DNA of 15,921 nucleotides, taken from positions 1-15,921 of the forward strand of contig JAEWKY010000223.1 in NCBI GenBank assembly GCA_023457615.1, written 5' to 3'. Within the stretch, counting starts at the first letter, position 1, and each line of letters begins with the position of its first letter. Origin of the DNA: Actinomycetes bacterium (GTDB lineage Bacteria > Actinomycetota > Actinomycetes > Actinomycetales > Microbacteriaceae). Positions 7,042 to 12,924 of this stretch are shown in pieces. The position numbers were made by a program, and so were the translations under genes. Below the pieces are notes generated by a model that had not been told where the DNA came from, did not search any database, and was given only the letters and a program-made list of their open reading frames with translations.

Positions 7042-7109
7042 CATGTCTCAGGACACGGCTCAGATGACCTCTCGGCGGGTGGGCCACAAGCGGGTCATGT
7101 CTCGGGACA
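7042..7109 (+). repeat. Near-identical direct repeats CATGTCTCRGGACA
   Basis: CATGTCTCAGGACA (7042-7055) and CATGTCTCGGGACA (7096-7109) differ at one base and start 54 bp apart. Each contains the imperfect dyad TGTC-N4-GACA. Confidence 0.85.
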
Positions 7110-7229
7110 GTGGGACGGCGGGGCGATCACGTCCCGCACCCGTGTCGCAGGCGCTGGGACATCGCGCCGGCGGCGTCGGCGTGTCCCGGGACGTCCCGCG
7201 TCGCGGCCTCGCGACGTTGGCGCCCCGAG

Positions 7230-8327
7230 TCAGTCGCCTCCCGCGCCGCCCTGAGAGCGGATCGCCGCCTGGATGACGAACTGTGCCGCTTCCTCGCCCA
7301 CACCGCGTTCTCCGGCCGCATGCAGCTCCTCGAGGTATCGGATCGTCGTCGGCAAGTCGAGCGTCTCGACCCAGGCGCGAACCCCACTCGCGTCGTTGCC
7401 GGACACCCGGTCGAGCAACACGTCGCGGAGCCCGGTACGAGCAAGGGCGAGCTGGGCGAGTGCCTGAATGCGAACCACGGCCGGCGGGACATCGGCGACC
7501 CGGTCGAGCGCGAGTCGGATGTCTCGATGGCTCACCTTCGTCGGCAGACCCGATGGCAGGGGCGGATCATGGGGTGTCCCGGTCACCAGAACCGGAACCG
7601 CGACTTCACGCACCCACTTCTCGATCTTCTCGATCTCGGCAACGAGGATGACCGTCTCGCCAGTGTTGGGGCGCTCGAGAGCGACGTACGAGAACGAGTC
7701 AACTGCCGAAGGATTCCGGGTCTCTGCGATGACATCACCGACTGCAACGGGTCCGGGTCGCTTCTGCATCGTCACACCGCCCGAGACGCGATCGACGATC
7801 GTGACAGCGGCGTGGTGCGTTGCGACAACTGCCGGGACACGATGCTTCATCCGGTTTGTGTGTTCGACCAGCAGCCGAAGCGGATGCGTCTCGTCGACGC
7901 CCGGCTGCAGTTCGGTGATCCGTGCAACGAGAGCGCCATCGGCTTGGAACCCGGGGTGTGACTTGCGATACCGCGACCGGCCGACCCACGCCGCCACGTC
8001 CGAAGCCAACGGGAACTCGACCGCTCGCTCCTCGTCGTCGGTGAGTTGGCGCCCTGCCGCCACGATGACCTCTGACATCAGGACGTGCTCGAGCGCACCC
8101 CGCAACCCGTTGAGGATGTCAGCCGCCAGACGCGAGATGCCTGCCGGAAGCGGTGTGATCTCGTCGACCGCGAGCCGGAAGCCGTTGGGCAGACGGGTCT
8201 CCTTGAGTACGAGAGCGTTCGCCGTGTAGTCCAAGACCCTCTGATATAGGTCAGCGATCTGCTCATCGACGTGTCCGAGCGTCTCGACGACGTGTAGTTG
8301 CCGGTCGGGTAGCCAGTCCCAGCTCAC
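7230..8327 (-). CDS. Alpha-helical LRxAL/KHR-type protein of unknown function
   Basis: A 365-residue protein with a GTG start at 8327 placed by TACCGT 6 nt upstream. The N-terminal 165 residues fit a widespread uncharacterised family pattern known to me from memory: a helix ILNGLRGALEHVL (71-83), then VEFPLAS (103-109), then a helix ending LLVEHTNRMKHR (152-163). In relatives the equivalents read LRxALDxL, FPI and DKHR. These helices and conserved His/Arg residues recall HEPN-like folds, but that is inference. A beta-rich middle (VSGGVTMQKRPGPVAVGDVI and SYVALERPNTGETVILVAEI) and a helical C-terminus follow. It starts 18 nt downstream of the proteasome-like gene's stop on the same strand, but with its own apparent promoter. 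No catalytic site can be named. Confidence 0.72.
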   Translation of the reverse strand: MSWDWLPDRQLHVVETLGHVDEQIADLYQRVLDYTANALVLKETRLPNGFRLAVDEITPLPAGISRLAADILNGLRGALEHVLMSEVIVAAGRQLTDDEERAVEFPLASDVAAWVGRSRYRKSHPGFQADGALVARITELQPGVDETHPLRLLVEHTNRMKHRVPAVVATHHAAVTIVDRVSGGVTMQKRPGPVAVGDVIAETRNPSAVDSFSYVALERPNTGETVILVAEIEKIEKWVREVAVPVLVTGTPHDPPLPSGLPTKVSHRDIRLALDRVADVPPAVVRIQALAQLALARTGLRDVLLDRVSGNDASGVRAWVETLDLPTTIRYLEELHAAGERGVGEEAAQFVIQAAIRSQGGAGGD

Positions 8328-8333
8328 GAGGCC

Positions 8334-8339
8334 ACGGTA
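8334..8339 (-). promoter_or_regulatory. Leaderless-type -10 (TACCGT)
   Basis: Minus-strand TACCGT sits 6 nt before the GTG at 8327, within the 18-nt gap after the upstream gene's stop. It gives this gene an independent leaderless start. Confidence 0.6.
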
Positions 8340-8345
8340 ACGCGG

Positions 8346-9107
8346 CTACGGCGCGAGCGTCTGGCCGTAGTCGTCGCGTGCGCGTTGGATGAAGCTCTCG
8401 ATGTCGGGCGCGGCGATCTTCGAACCGTGTGCCGGCTGGTCGTGCGTGAAGACCCGACCTGCTCCGGCGCGGTGAACGTATATGCCGACGGCTCCGGGTG
8501 TCGATCCTCCGCCGGGGATGACCCGCCCGCTGTAGGTGTCGAACAGATCGTCTGTGCCGAAGATCGTGAACGGAGCTGGCGCGTAGCGGAACGCTCCCGA
8601 ATCTGAGATCGCGGTGATGCCGAATCCGCCGACCACCTTCGATCGCCCGCGCGGACCCACGAACTGATCCATCGAGGACTTCAGGCGAAAATACTCGTCG
8701 GTACCGGGCCCCCACGCATCAGCGAGCATCTCGAAGTCTCGAAATGCCTGCTCATCGCCAGCCCACGCGCGACGTCCCGCAGGAACCTCGACGATCTTGC
8801 CGTCGTGGACTTCCCACAAGCGCGCTGGGTGGAGTGCCCCCACGACGAAGGCTCCCTCGGTTTCGGTTCGCAGGTGTCCGAGCACGTCGAGGATGTCGTC
8901 GTCGCGGTGCTTCAGGAGGTCTTCGATCATTCGGACCGGGCCCGGCCCGGCGATGCCGACCGCGAGGCTGTCCCGAAGGAGTATGACCTTCGGGATGGCC
9001 TCCTCGAATACGCGTGCAGTCTTGATCGCGTCCTCGTCGTACGTCACCTTCGTGTCACCGGTGATCGTTACCGCATCGCCTTCGATCGCCCCGACGATGA
9101 GAGTCAT
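8346..9107 (-). CDS. Divergent proteasome-beta-like Ntn hydrolase
   Basis: A 253-residue protein. After removal of Met1 the N-terminus is TLIVGAIEGDAVTITGDTKVT. This puts a Thr nucleophile at position 1, Asp at 17 in GDTKVT (compare ADTRVT/ADSRVT in proteasome beta and HslV) and a Lys at 39 in IPKVILL where proteasomes have Lys33. Further proteasome-like elements are SLAVGIAGPGPVRMIEDLL and a hairpin ARLWEVHDGKIVEVPAGRRAWAGDEQA, matching the family's Ly.id.dG.v....aiGsG pattern. Then comes GGFGITAISDSG. The fold assignment is fairly good; activity is inferred. It is not the standard actinobacterial PrcB (no propeptide, different neighbours). The start follows AGGAG about 10 nt upstream. It is 27 nt downstream of the small membrane-protein gene, so they form an operon. 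Confidence 0.68.
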   Translation of the reverse strand: MTLIVGAIEGDAVTITGDTKVTYDEDAIKTARVFEEAIPKVILLRDSLAVGIAGPGPVRMIEDLLKHRDDDILDVLGHLRTETEGAFVVGALHPARLWEVHDGKIVEVPAGRRAWAGDEQAFRDFEMLADAWGPGTDEYFRLKSSMDQFVGPRGRSKVVGGFGITAISDSGAFRYAPAPFTIFGTDDLFDTYSGRVIPGGGSTPGAVGIYVHRAGAGRVFTHDQPAHGSKIAAPDIESFIQRARDDYGQTLAP

Positions 9108-9134
9108 GTTCGAGGCTCCTGCGACCGCGCGGCC

Positions 9135-9446
9135 TCAACGGTCCGCTTGCTCGTCATCTTCTCGGTCGCTCGCTTCCACGAGCTGGGCGAGTTCTACTGC
9201 GGCTGCCTCGCCGTCGGCGATGATCGCAGCCTGGCGGGCGCGGAAGTCGCGGACCCACGCGTACGCCTTGCGTCTACCGAAGATCAAGGCAGTCGCGCCA
9301 AGCGCGCCCGCAGCCAGCAAGCCAGGGGCGGCCGTCAGCAACGCCTTCGCGGCGGCTCCGGCCTCGATTCGCTTGATGAGCTGCTCGACTCCACCGGCAG
9401 CCTTGGCCGCCGGCGTGAAGGCCTGGTAGGCGCCAAGGTTGCTCAT
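9135..9446 (-). CDS. Small membrane protein co-transcribed with the proteasome-like hydrolase
   Basis: A 103-residue protein starting MSNLGAYQAF. The frame continues upstream, but GGAGGT lies 5-6 nt before this ATG and decides the start. Layout: an amphipathic N-terminal helix (VEQLIKRIEAGAAAKA, about 25-40), a hydrophobic segment ALLTAAPGLLAAGALGATALIF (about 40-61) that can cross the membrane, a basic stop GRRKAYAWVRDFRARQ, and an acidic tail with AAVELAQLVEASDREDDEQADR. It could anchor a complex at the membrane or act as a small pore or holin-like protein. No family is recognised. It is the first gene of a two-gene unit with the Ntn hydrolase. Confidence 0.65.
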   Translation of the reverse strand: MSNLGAYQAFTPAAKAAGGVEQLIKRIEAGAAAKALLTAAPGLLAAGALGATALIFGRRKAYAWVRDFRARQAAIIADGEAAAVELAQLVEASDREDDEQADR

Positions 9447-9487
9447 GTCGACCTCCATGTCCGCGATTCGGGTACCGCGGCCATGGA

Positions 9488-9493
9488 AGCCTA
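9488..9493 (-). promoter_or_regulatory. Candidate -10 (TAGGCT) for the membrane-protein/hydrolase operon
   Basis: Minus-strand TAGGCT predicts a start near 9481 and a 5' leader of about 35 nt holding the GGAGGT site. No convincing -35 is seen. Unlike neighbouring genes this operon appears to be leadered. Confidence 0.4.
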
Positions 9494-9541
9494 GTTGCGC
9501 GCCCCCACGCCCGCGACTGTCGCGTCCCGCCGAGCTGCGGC

Positions 9542-10285
9542 TCAGAGACCCGGAGGGGCATCCCGTCGACGCTCCTCCGCGAGGTGATGGTCGAGCCTCC
9601 ACGGCATATGGAGAGCGACCCCGCGCTCTTGAACCCGACGCTGCTCCTGAGCATCGCCGCTCATCACAGCGAACAACCAAGCGACGAGAACGCAGCAGGC
9701 AGTGAGCGCGTAGAGCACCTCGATCTCGAGCGCCGGCTCCGGCTCCATGCGCACCGAGATCGAACCGTGCTCGTCGATGTCGAGGCCGTCGACGATCGAG
9801 GAGTGCGTCACGTGGACGATCTGGGACATGACTCGGTAGGTCTGATGGATGAACCTGTTCTCGTCCATCTCGCGCATGATGGCCGCCCATTCAGGCATGC
9901 CTTTGCCGATGGGGACGGCGGCCTCGAGCTCGTCGAGCCGTTCCTGCGCGCCGCCCGTATCGCGCCCGAGGTTGAACTGGTCGCGGGCTGCGGACACGCG
10001 GAGCCGGTCCACGCCGCCGACGGTGTAGAACACCCACTGCGCGGTCACGGCGTGCTCAAGTGCTCCGCGCACGAACAGTCGCGCCTCGGTCGCATAGCCC
10101 TCCTTCGCGAGCTTCAGATAGGCCTTGGCGAAGCGTCGAACGCGTTGCATGATTCCGAACAGGACGACGAAGTCGTCTTGGTAGCGGCGGAGCACTTCGA
10201 AAGAGGCGTCGTGGGTGCCCTGCTGGACGAAGCGGATGATGAAGCCGAGCATCTGGTCTTGTGTCGGGAGCGGCTCCTTGGGCAT
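9542..10285 (-). CDS. HEPN-like/DUF5677-like protein of unknown function
   Basis: A 247-residue, mostly helical protein from the ATG at 10285. An 18-codon upstream extension is possible, but TACCGT at 6 nt before this ATG supports the shorter form. Helices include FEVLRRYQDDFVVLFGIMQR, KAYLKLAKEGYATEARLFVR and GALEHAVTAQWVFY (74-87), then RFIHQTYRVMSQIVHVTHSS (144-163). The arrangement of an R.alE helix followed by a YxxxSxxxHxs helix is reminiscent of DUF5677-type proteins (from memory). R151-x6-H158 would satisfy the loose HEPN Rx4-6H pattern. A hydrophobic stretch LYALTACCVLVAWLFAVM (191-208) may be a buried or membrane helix. Divergent from the 92-aa gene across 47 bp. Confidence 0.68.
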   Translation of the reverse strand: MPKEPLPTQDQMLGFIIRFVQQGTHDASFEVLRRYQDDFVVLFGIMQRVRRFAKAYLKLAKEGYATEARLFVRGALEHAVTAQWVFYTVGGVDRLRVSAARDQFNLGRDTGGAQERLDELEAAVPIGKGMPEWAAIMREMDENRFIHQTYRVMSQIVHVTHSSIVDGLDIDEHGSISVRMEPEPALEIEVLYALTACCVLVAWLFAVMSGDAQEQRRVQERGVALHMPWRLDHHLAEERRRDAPPGL

Positions 10286-10291
10286 GGCAGA

Positions 10292-10297
10292 ACGGTA
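10292..10297 (-). promoter_or_regulatory. Leaderless-type -10 (TACCGT), minus strand
   Basis: TACCGT on the minus strand, 6 nt before the ATG at 10285. It forms half of a divergent promoter pair in a 47-bp gap. Confidence 0.65.
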
Positions 10298-10320
10298 GCG
10301 ACGGCCGCTGATGTCCGCGC

Positions 10321-10326
10321 TACGGT
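10321..10326 (+). promoter_or_regulatory. Leaderless-type -10 (TACGGT), plus strand
   Basis: TACGGT is 6 nt before the ATG at 10333. It is the other half of the divergent promoter pair. Confidence 0.65.
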
Positions 10327-10332
10327 CGCGGC

Positions 10333-10611
10333 ATGACAACGTTCAGCAACGAGCTAGTCCAGCGGATCAGGCGTGACGGGCTTCAGGTGCAGCTCGAGGG
10401 GCAGGTGCTGACGCTGCGGGAGTCGAACGCCCGAGAGGGTCGTATTCACACAGCCGAGCTCGAACTGGTCGACGAAGCCGGTGCCGTCCTCGGGTACATC
10501 ACGCCCTACGGGTCGAACGAGCGCGGCGCCGTGAAGGCCAGCATGTTCGGGATCGGCCTGCCGGCCCTGTTCCGCTCGCTCGAGGACGCGATCGCGGAGA
10601 TCATCCGCTAG
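10333..10611 (+). CDS. Small protein of unknown function (92 aa)
   Basis: A 92-residue protein with an alpha-beta look: a helix FSNELVQRIRRDGLQ, strands VQLEGQVLTLRES and HTAELELVDEAGAVLGYITPYG, then a loop and the closing helix LPALFRSLEDAIAEIIR. No signal peptide or membrane segment is seen. I do not recognise the family. The start is fixed by a -10 hexamer 6 nt upstream and there is no Shine-Dalgarno. Its TAG stop (10609-10611) interlocks with the stop of the convergent 36-aa ORF in a shared CTAG. It is divergent from the HEPN-like gene, which could make the two a paired unit, for example effector and regulator; this is speculative. Confidence 0.65.
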   Translation: MTTFSNELVQRIRRDGLQVQLEGQVLTLRESNAREGRIHTAELELVDEAGAVLGYITPYGSNERGAVKASMFGIGLPALFRSLEDAIAEIIR

Positions 10612-10718
10612 GTCGTTCCCCATGACGCTCGCGGTGCGGTTTGCCCGCCGTGCATGATGCGCATCGCCTCCGACTGTCGTTGGCGTCTATCTTCCTCGCA
10701 CGCGCGCTTGAGGGTCAT
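10608..10718 (-). CDS. Tiny ATGA-coupled ORF (36 aa)
   Basis: A 36-residue basic peptide beginning MTLKRACEEDRRQRQSEAMR. Its ATG overlaps the TGA of the 74-aa gene upstream (ATGA), the classic signature of translational coupling. Third-position G/C is moderate. The first 24 residues would form a charged helix. Its TAG is nested in the CTAG shared with the convergent 92-aa gene. It is short enough that chance cannot be excluded. Confidence 0.4.
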   Translation of the reverse strand: MTLKRACEEDRRQRQSEAMRIMHGGQTAPRASWGTT

Positions 10719-10939
10719 GTAGTACCGACGAGTTCGCGGTCGACCTTCGATCGCCGCCACGTCACGAGGCGGTAGCGCTTGACGGTCCCGCCGCGGAGTT
10801 CCACATCGAGCAGCCGCACGCACGCGTATGGATCCTCGTTGCCGTCGCCGTGGTGGAGGTGCCAGTGACCCGGAACCTCCTGCTCGATGGCCGACAGGAT
10901 CGCTTCCCACCGAGGCGAGTTCGGAGGGCGGCGGTTCAC
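10715..10939 (-). CDS. Small protein of unknown function (74 aa)
   Basis: A 74-residue protein from the GTG at 10939, preceded by GGAG about 9 nt upstream. The frame is open to 11041, but that extension is Arg/Ala-rich and lacks a start signal. The sequence has a helix SPRWEAILSAIEQEVP, then a His-rich turn GHWHLHHGDGNEDPY, then strands ACVRLLDVELRGGTVKRYRLVTWRR. This could be a compact nucleic-acid- or metal-binding domain, but no family is recognised. It is coupled to the 36-aa ORF by ATGA. Confidence 0.5.
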   Translation of the reverse strand: MNRRPPNSPRWEAILSAIEQEVPGHWHLHHGDGNEDPYACVRLLDVELRGGTVKRYRLVTWRRSKVDRELVGTT

Positions 10940-11025
10940 AGAGCAGTCTCCGGGTGCGCTGCGTTGAACAGACGGTGCGCGGCCGAAGCGATGGTGTTGC
11001 GCGTCGCGACATGCCGAGCCAGCGT

Positions 11026-11162
11026 CTAGTCGCTCACCCACGCCTCGAACCGCCCATCATCGGTCGAAACGACGACGCCCACCGTCTCGCCACGTATCCC
11101 GTGGAGTTGCCATCCACCCCGATCAGCGCGTACACGGGATGCCAGAAGTGCTTGCTCGTCAA
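11026..11162 (-). pseudogene. Remnant of a small gene broken by a one-base loss
   Basis: Reading from a TTG at 11162, about 11 nt after a perfect AGGAGG (11174-11179), one frame gives MTSKHFWHPVYALIGVDGNS then TG with strong G/C third positions. That bias then shifts to a second frame, which continues GIRGETVGVVVSTDDGRFEA then WVSD and a TAG at 11026-11028. One missing G in the GGG at 11098-11100 would join the two into a 45-residue protein. Either a true frameshift or a sequencing error explains this. Function is unknown. Confidence 0.4.
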
Positions 11163-11568
11163 GTGCGCCGGTTCCTCCTCGAGTGGTGCGGGTCCCGGCC
11201 TGACCCCTGCAGATCGTGAGCGTAGCGACCGACCTCCGACGCTGCGCCGTTGATCGCGCGTGACGGACCTTCGCGGCAGGAGATGCTTCCCGCGGCGGCT
11301 TGTTTGTCTCAGTCGCGGGGTGCTACCAGCCGAGGAGCGCGGACGAAGCGCAGCAGATGGCGCTCGATCCTGGCGCGCGAGCTCGGCCTCGAACCGGTCT
11401 ACCTCAGGCGACAAGAGCGGCTCACGGACCCGGCGATGCTCAATGCAATCTCGGCTCAGGTCTCGGCATCTTCGCGCGATGCACGTGGTCGATAGTCGCG
11501 CTAACAGCTCCCCGGCCACCGAGCCTTGAGAACAGCGCTCGTCGAACCGATCGGAGATGGGGCCCTGG
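11163..11568. other. Gap without a supported gene
   Basis: About 400 bp lie between the gene remnant and the Schlafen-like gene's stop. Open frames exist on both strands but are Arg/Ser/Pro-rich with poor codon bias. Short plausible fragments (plus-strand ILARELGLEPVYLRRQERLTDPAMLNAI; minus-strand REPLLSPEVDRFEAELARQD) hint at decayed coding sequence. Nothing here can be called with confidence. Confidence 0.4.
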
Positions 11569-12810
11569 TCACTCGTCTCGGGCCGGCGGGATGATGGTGT
11601 GCACGCGGAACACTCCGCCCTGATTCACAACATCTTCCGCGACGTCGTGGACCTCCCAGTGAAAGTCGACGGTGCTTGAGTTCGCTCGCACGGTTCGTCT
11701 AACGGGTACGAACCGCTGGACAGGTGCACCGGGATCGTACGGGAAGAAGTGCTGGTCGAACGTGAGGAACTTGATCGGCTCTCGAGCTATGAAACCAAGT
11801 TGCACGTCGTACTCCGCGATTCCGCGAGCCTCGCCGACAACGCGGAGCACGGCCATGAAGTCTGCGACAGTCGCTTCGGCGGCGCGAGCCTCGACAACGG
11901 CATCCTCGTTGAATCCCTCTTGTGCGCGCTGACCGCCGACTACCGATGACAAGGCGACAACCCCGTCGTGGTGCACCTCTGCGGTGGAGTAGCGGTAAGC
12001 GTCTCCTTCGGTGGTCGACTGGGCAACCCATCGACGCAGACCCGGCCGAGGTCCGTACGTGGCGACCTCACCGAGCGGATGCGTTGCGCTGATCCGCTGG
12101 TTGTTCGTATATCCATGACCTCGGTTGTACGCAGCCTGCAGCCACTCGGACGCCTCCTCACGCGATGGGCGGAGGCCGCTGGCTAGTGGCGTGCGGGGCC
12201 TGGCAACTCCGACAAGTTGTGCGCGCGGCTGATCGGGGAGACCTGCGCGAACCTCCTCCCACAGATCGTTCAGGTCGAGCACGGCACGCCGCTGACCATC
12301 TAGACGCGCTCGGTACGCGGCCTCAACCTGGCGCTCCTTCATCCACTCGGTATCCGCGTTGTTGCGCACAGGAGCCCCGAAGAGCTGGTTGCGGTAGATC
12401 AAATGAGGCGCGTCGCTGCTGGGCGAGATCACAACGACGACGGCCCGGTGTCCAGGTCCACCAACGCGCACGATCTCGAGCCCGAAGACCGGAGGTACGA
12501 CCACGTTGAAGGCGGCTGCGCGAAGGGCCCGTTCGTGGTTCTCGGTGAGGTCGCCAACGTCGGCCCGCCCCGTGGCTTGCTTCTCGTCTTCCGTCACGCC
12601 GTAGACGATCGTTCCTCCACCGCTATTAGCCATCGCGGCGACGTCCTTGGGGAAGTCGGCCTCCGCGAGTCCCCGCGTCGGGGGCAGCTCGGCCTTCCAG
12701 TCGAGGTCGTCCGTCTCTGCGAGTTGGGCCGCGACAGCTTCATCGAGCAAGGCTTCCGTGACGGGGCCAGCGTTCTTGCCCAAGAGTCGGTGTAGAGCTG
12801 TGAACGGCAT
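11569..12810 (-). CDS. Schlafen/AlbA_2-domain protein
   Basis: A 413-residue protein. The N-terminal 150 residues match the Schlafen AlbA_2 domain (formerly AAA_4): ETDDLDWKAELP (32-43), FPKDVAAMANSGGGTIVYGV (53-72), a strand HRAVVVVISPS, then YRNQLFGAPVRNNADTEWM where the family has a y.R.gs.t..m motif. Bacterial members bind nucleic acid and some are tRNA/RNA endonucleases or antiphage proteins. The acidic and Lys residues near E32, D37 and K39 are candidates for the active site. The C-terminal 260 residues (helical linker with LWEEVRAGLP, then beta-rich) are not recognised and may sense a trigger. The ATG at 12810 has no clear Shine-Dalgarno; CAACAT lies 6 nt upstream. Divergent from the RNxxxH protein gene. 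Confidence 0.75.
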   Translation of the reverse strand: MPFTALHRLLGKNAGPVTEALLDEAVAAQLAETDDLDWKAELPPTRGLAEADFPKDVAAMANSGGGTIVYGVTEDEKQATGRADVGDLTENHERALRAAAFNVVVPPVFGLEIVRVGGPGHRAVVVVISPSSDAPHLIYRNQLFGAPVRNNADTEWMKERQVEAAYRARLDGQRRAVLDLNDLWEEVRAGLPDQPRAQLVGVARPRTPLASGLRPSREEASEWLQAAYNRGHGYTNNQRISATHPLGEVATYGPRPGLRRWVAQSTTEGDAYRYSTAEVHHDGVVALSSVVGGQRAQEGFNEDAVVEARAAEATVADFMAVLRVVGEARGIAEYDVQLGFIAREPIKFLTFDQHFFPYDPGAPVQRFVPVRRTVRANSSTVDFHWEVHDVAEDVVNQGGVFRVHTIIPPARDE

Positions 12811-12911
12811 GCGGCCATGTTGTCAGCCTTGAGCGCCCGGCGGCGCGCATCTCGACAGACATCAGTTCGGAGCTGAGGGGCGTCTCTATCGCGCACCGTG
12901 CGCCACGCCCT

Positions 12912-12917
12912 TACCCT
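12912..12917 (+). promoter_or_regulatory. Leaderless-type -10 (TACCCT)
   Basis: TACCCT is 7 nt before a GTG at 12925. It supports that codon over the GTG at 12898, which would place this hexamer inside the gene. Confidence 0.55.
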
Positions 12918-12924
12918 TCGAGCT

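Larger units (their letters stand above)
6884..7229. other. Non-coding repeat-bearing region upstream of the PIN operon
   Basis: This 346-bp stretch separates two minus-strand genes. I find no supported gene in it. It is rich in GGGACA/TGTCCC words: GGGACA at 7028 and 7039, CATGTCTCRGGACA at 7042 and 7096, GGGACA at 7157, and the palindrome GTCCCGGGAC at 7183-7192. This could be a remnant of an insertion-sequence end, since actinobacterial IS elements can have TGTCCTGAGACA-like termini (from memory, not checked). It could also be a cluster of regulator sites for the PIN operon. Confidence 0.5.

Noticed and set aside
6884..7087. 68-residue N-terminal extension of the 268-aa PIN partner
   Set aside because: It is Pro/Ser/Arg-rich and runs through the GGGACA repeats, and it would place the TAGTGT hexamer inside the gene.
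9447..9890. Longer N-terminus for the 103-aa membrane protein
   Set aside because: The extension overlaps the upstream gene and is Arg-rich; GGAGGT right before the ATG at 9446 identifies the start.
11034..11519. 161-codon minus-strand frame as one intact gene
   Set aside because: Most of it is Arg/Ser-rich with poor codon bias. Only the last part looks coding, and its bias moves to another frame.
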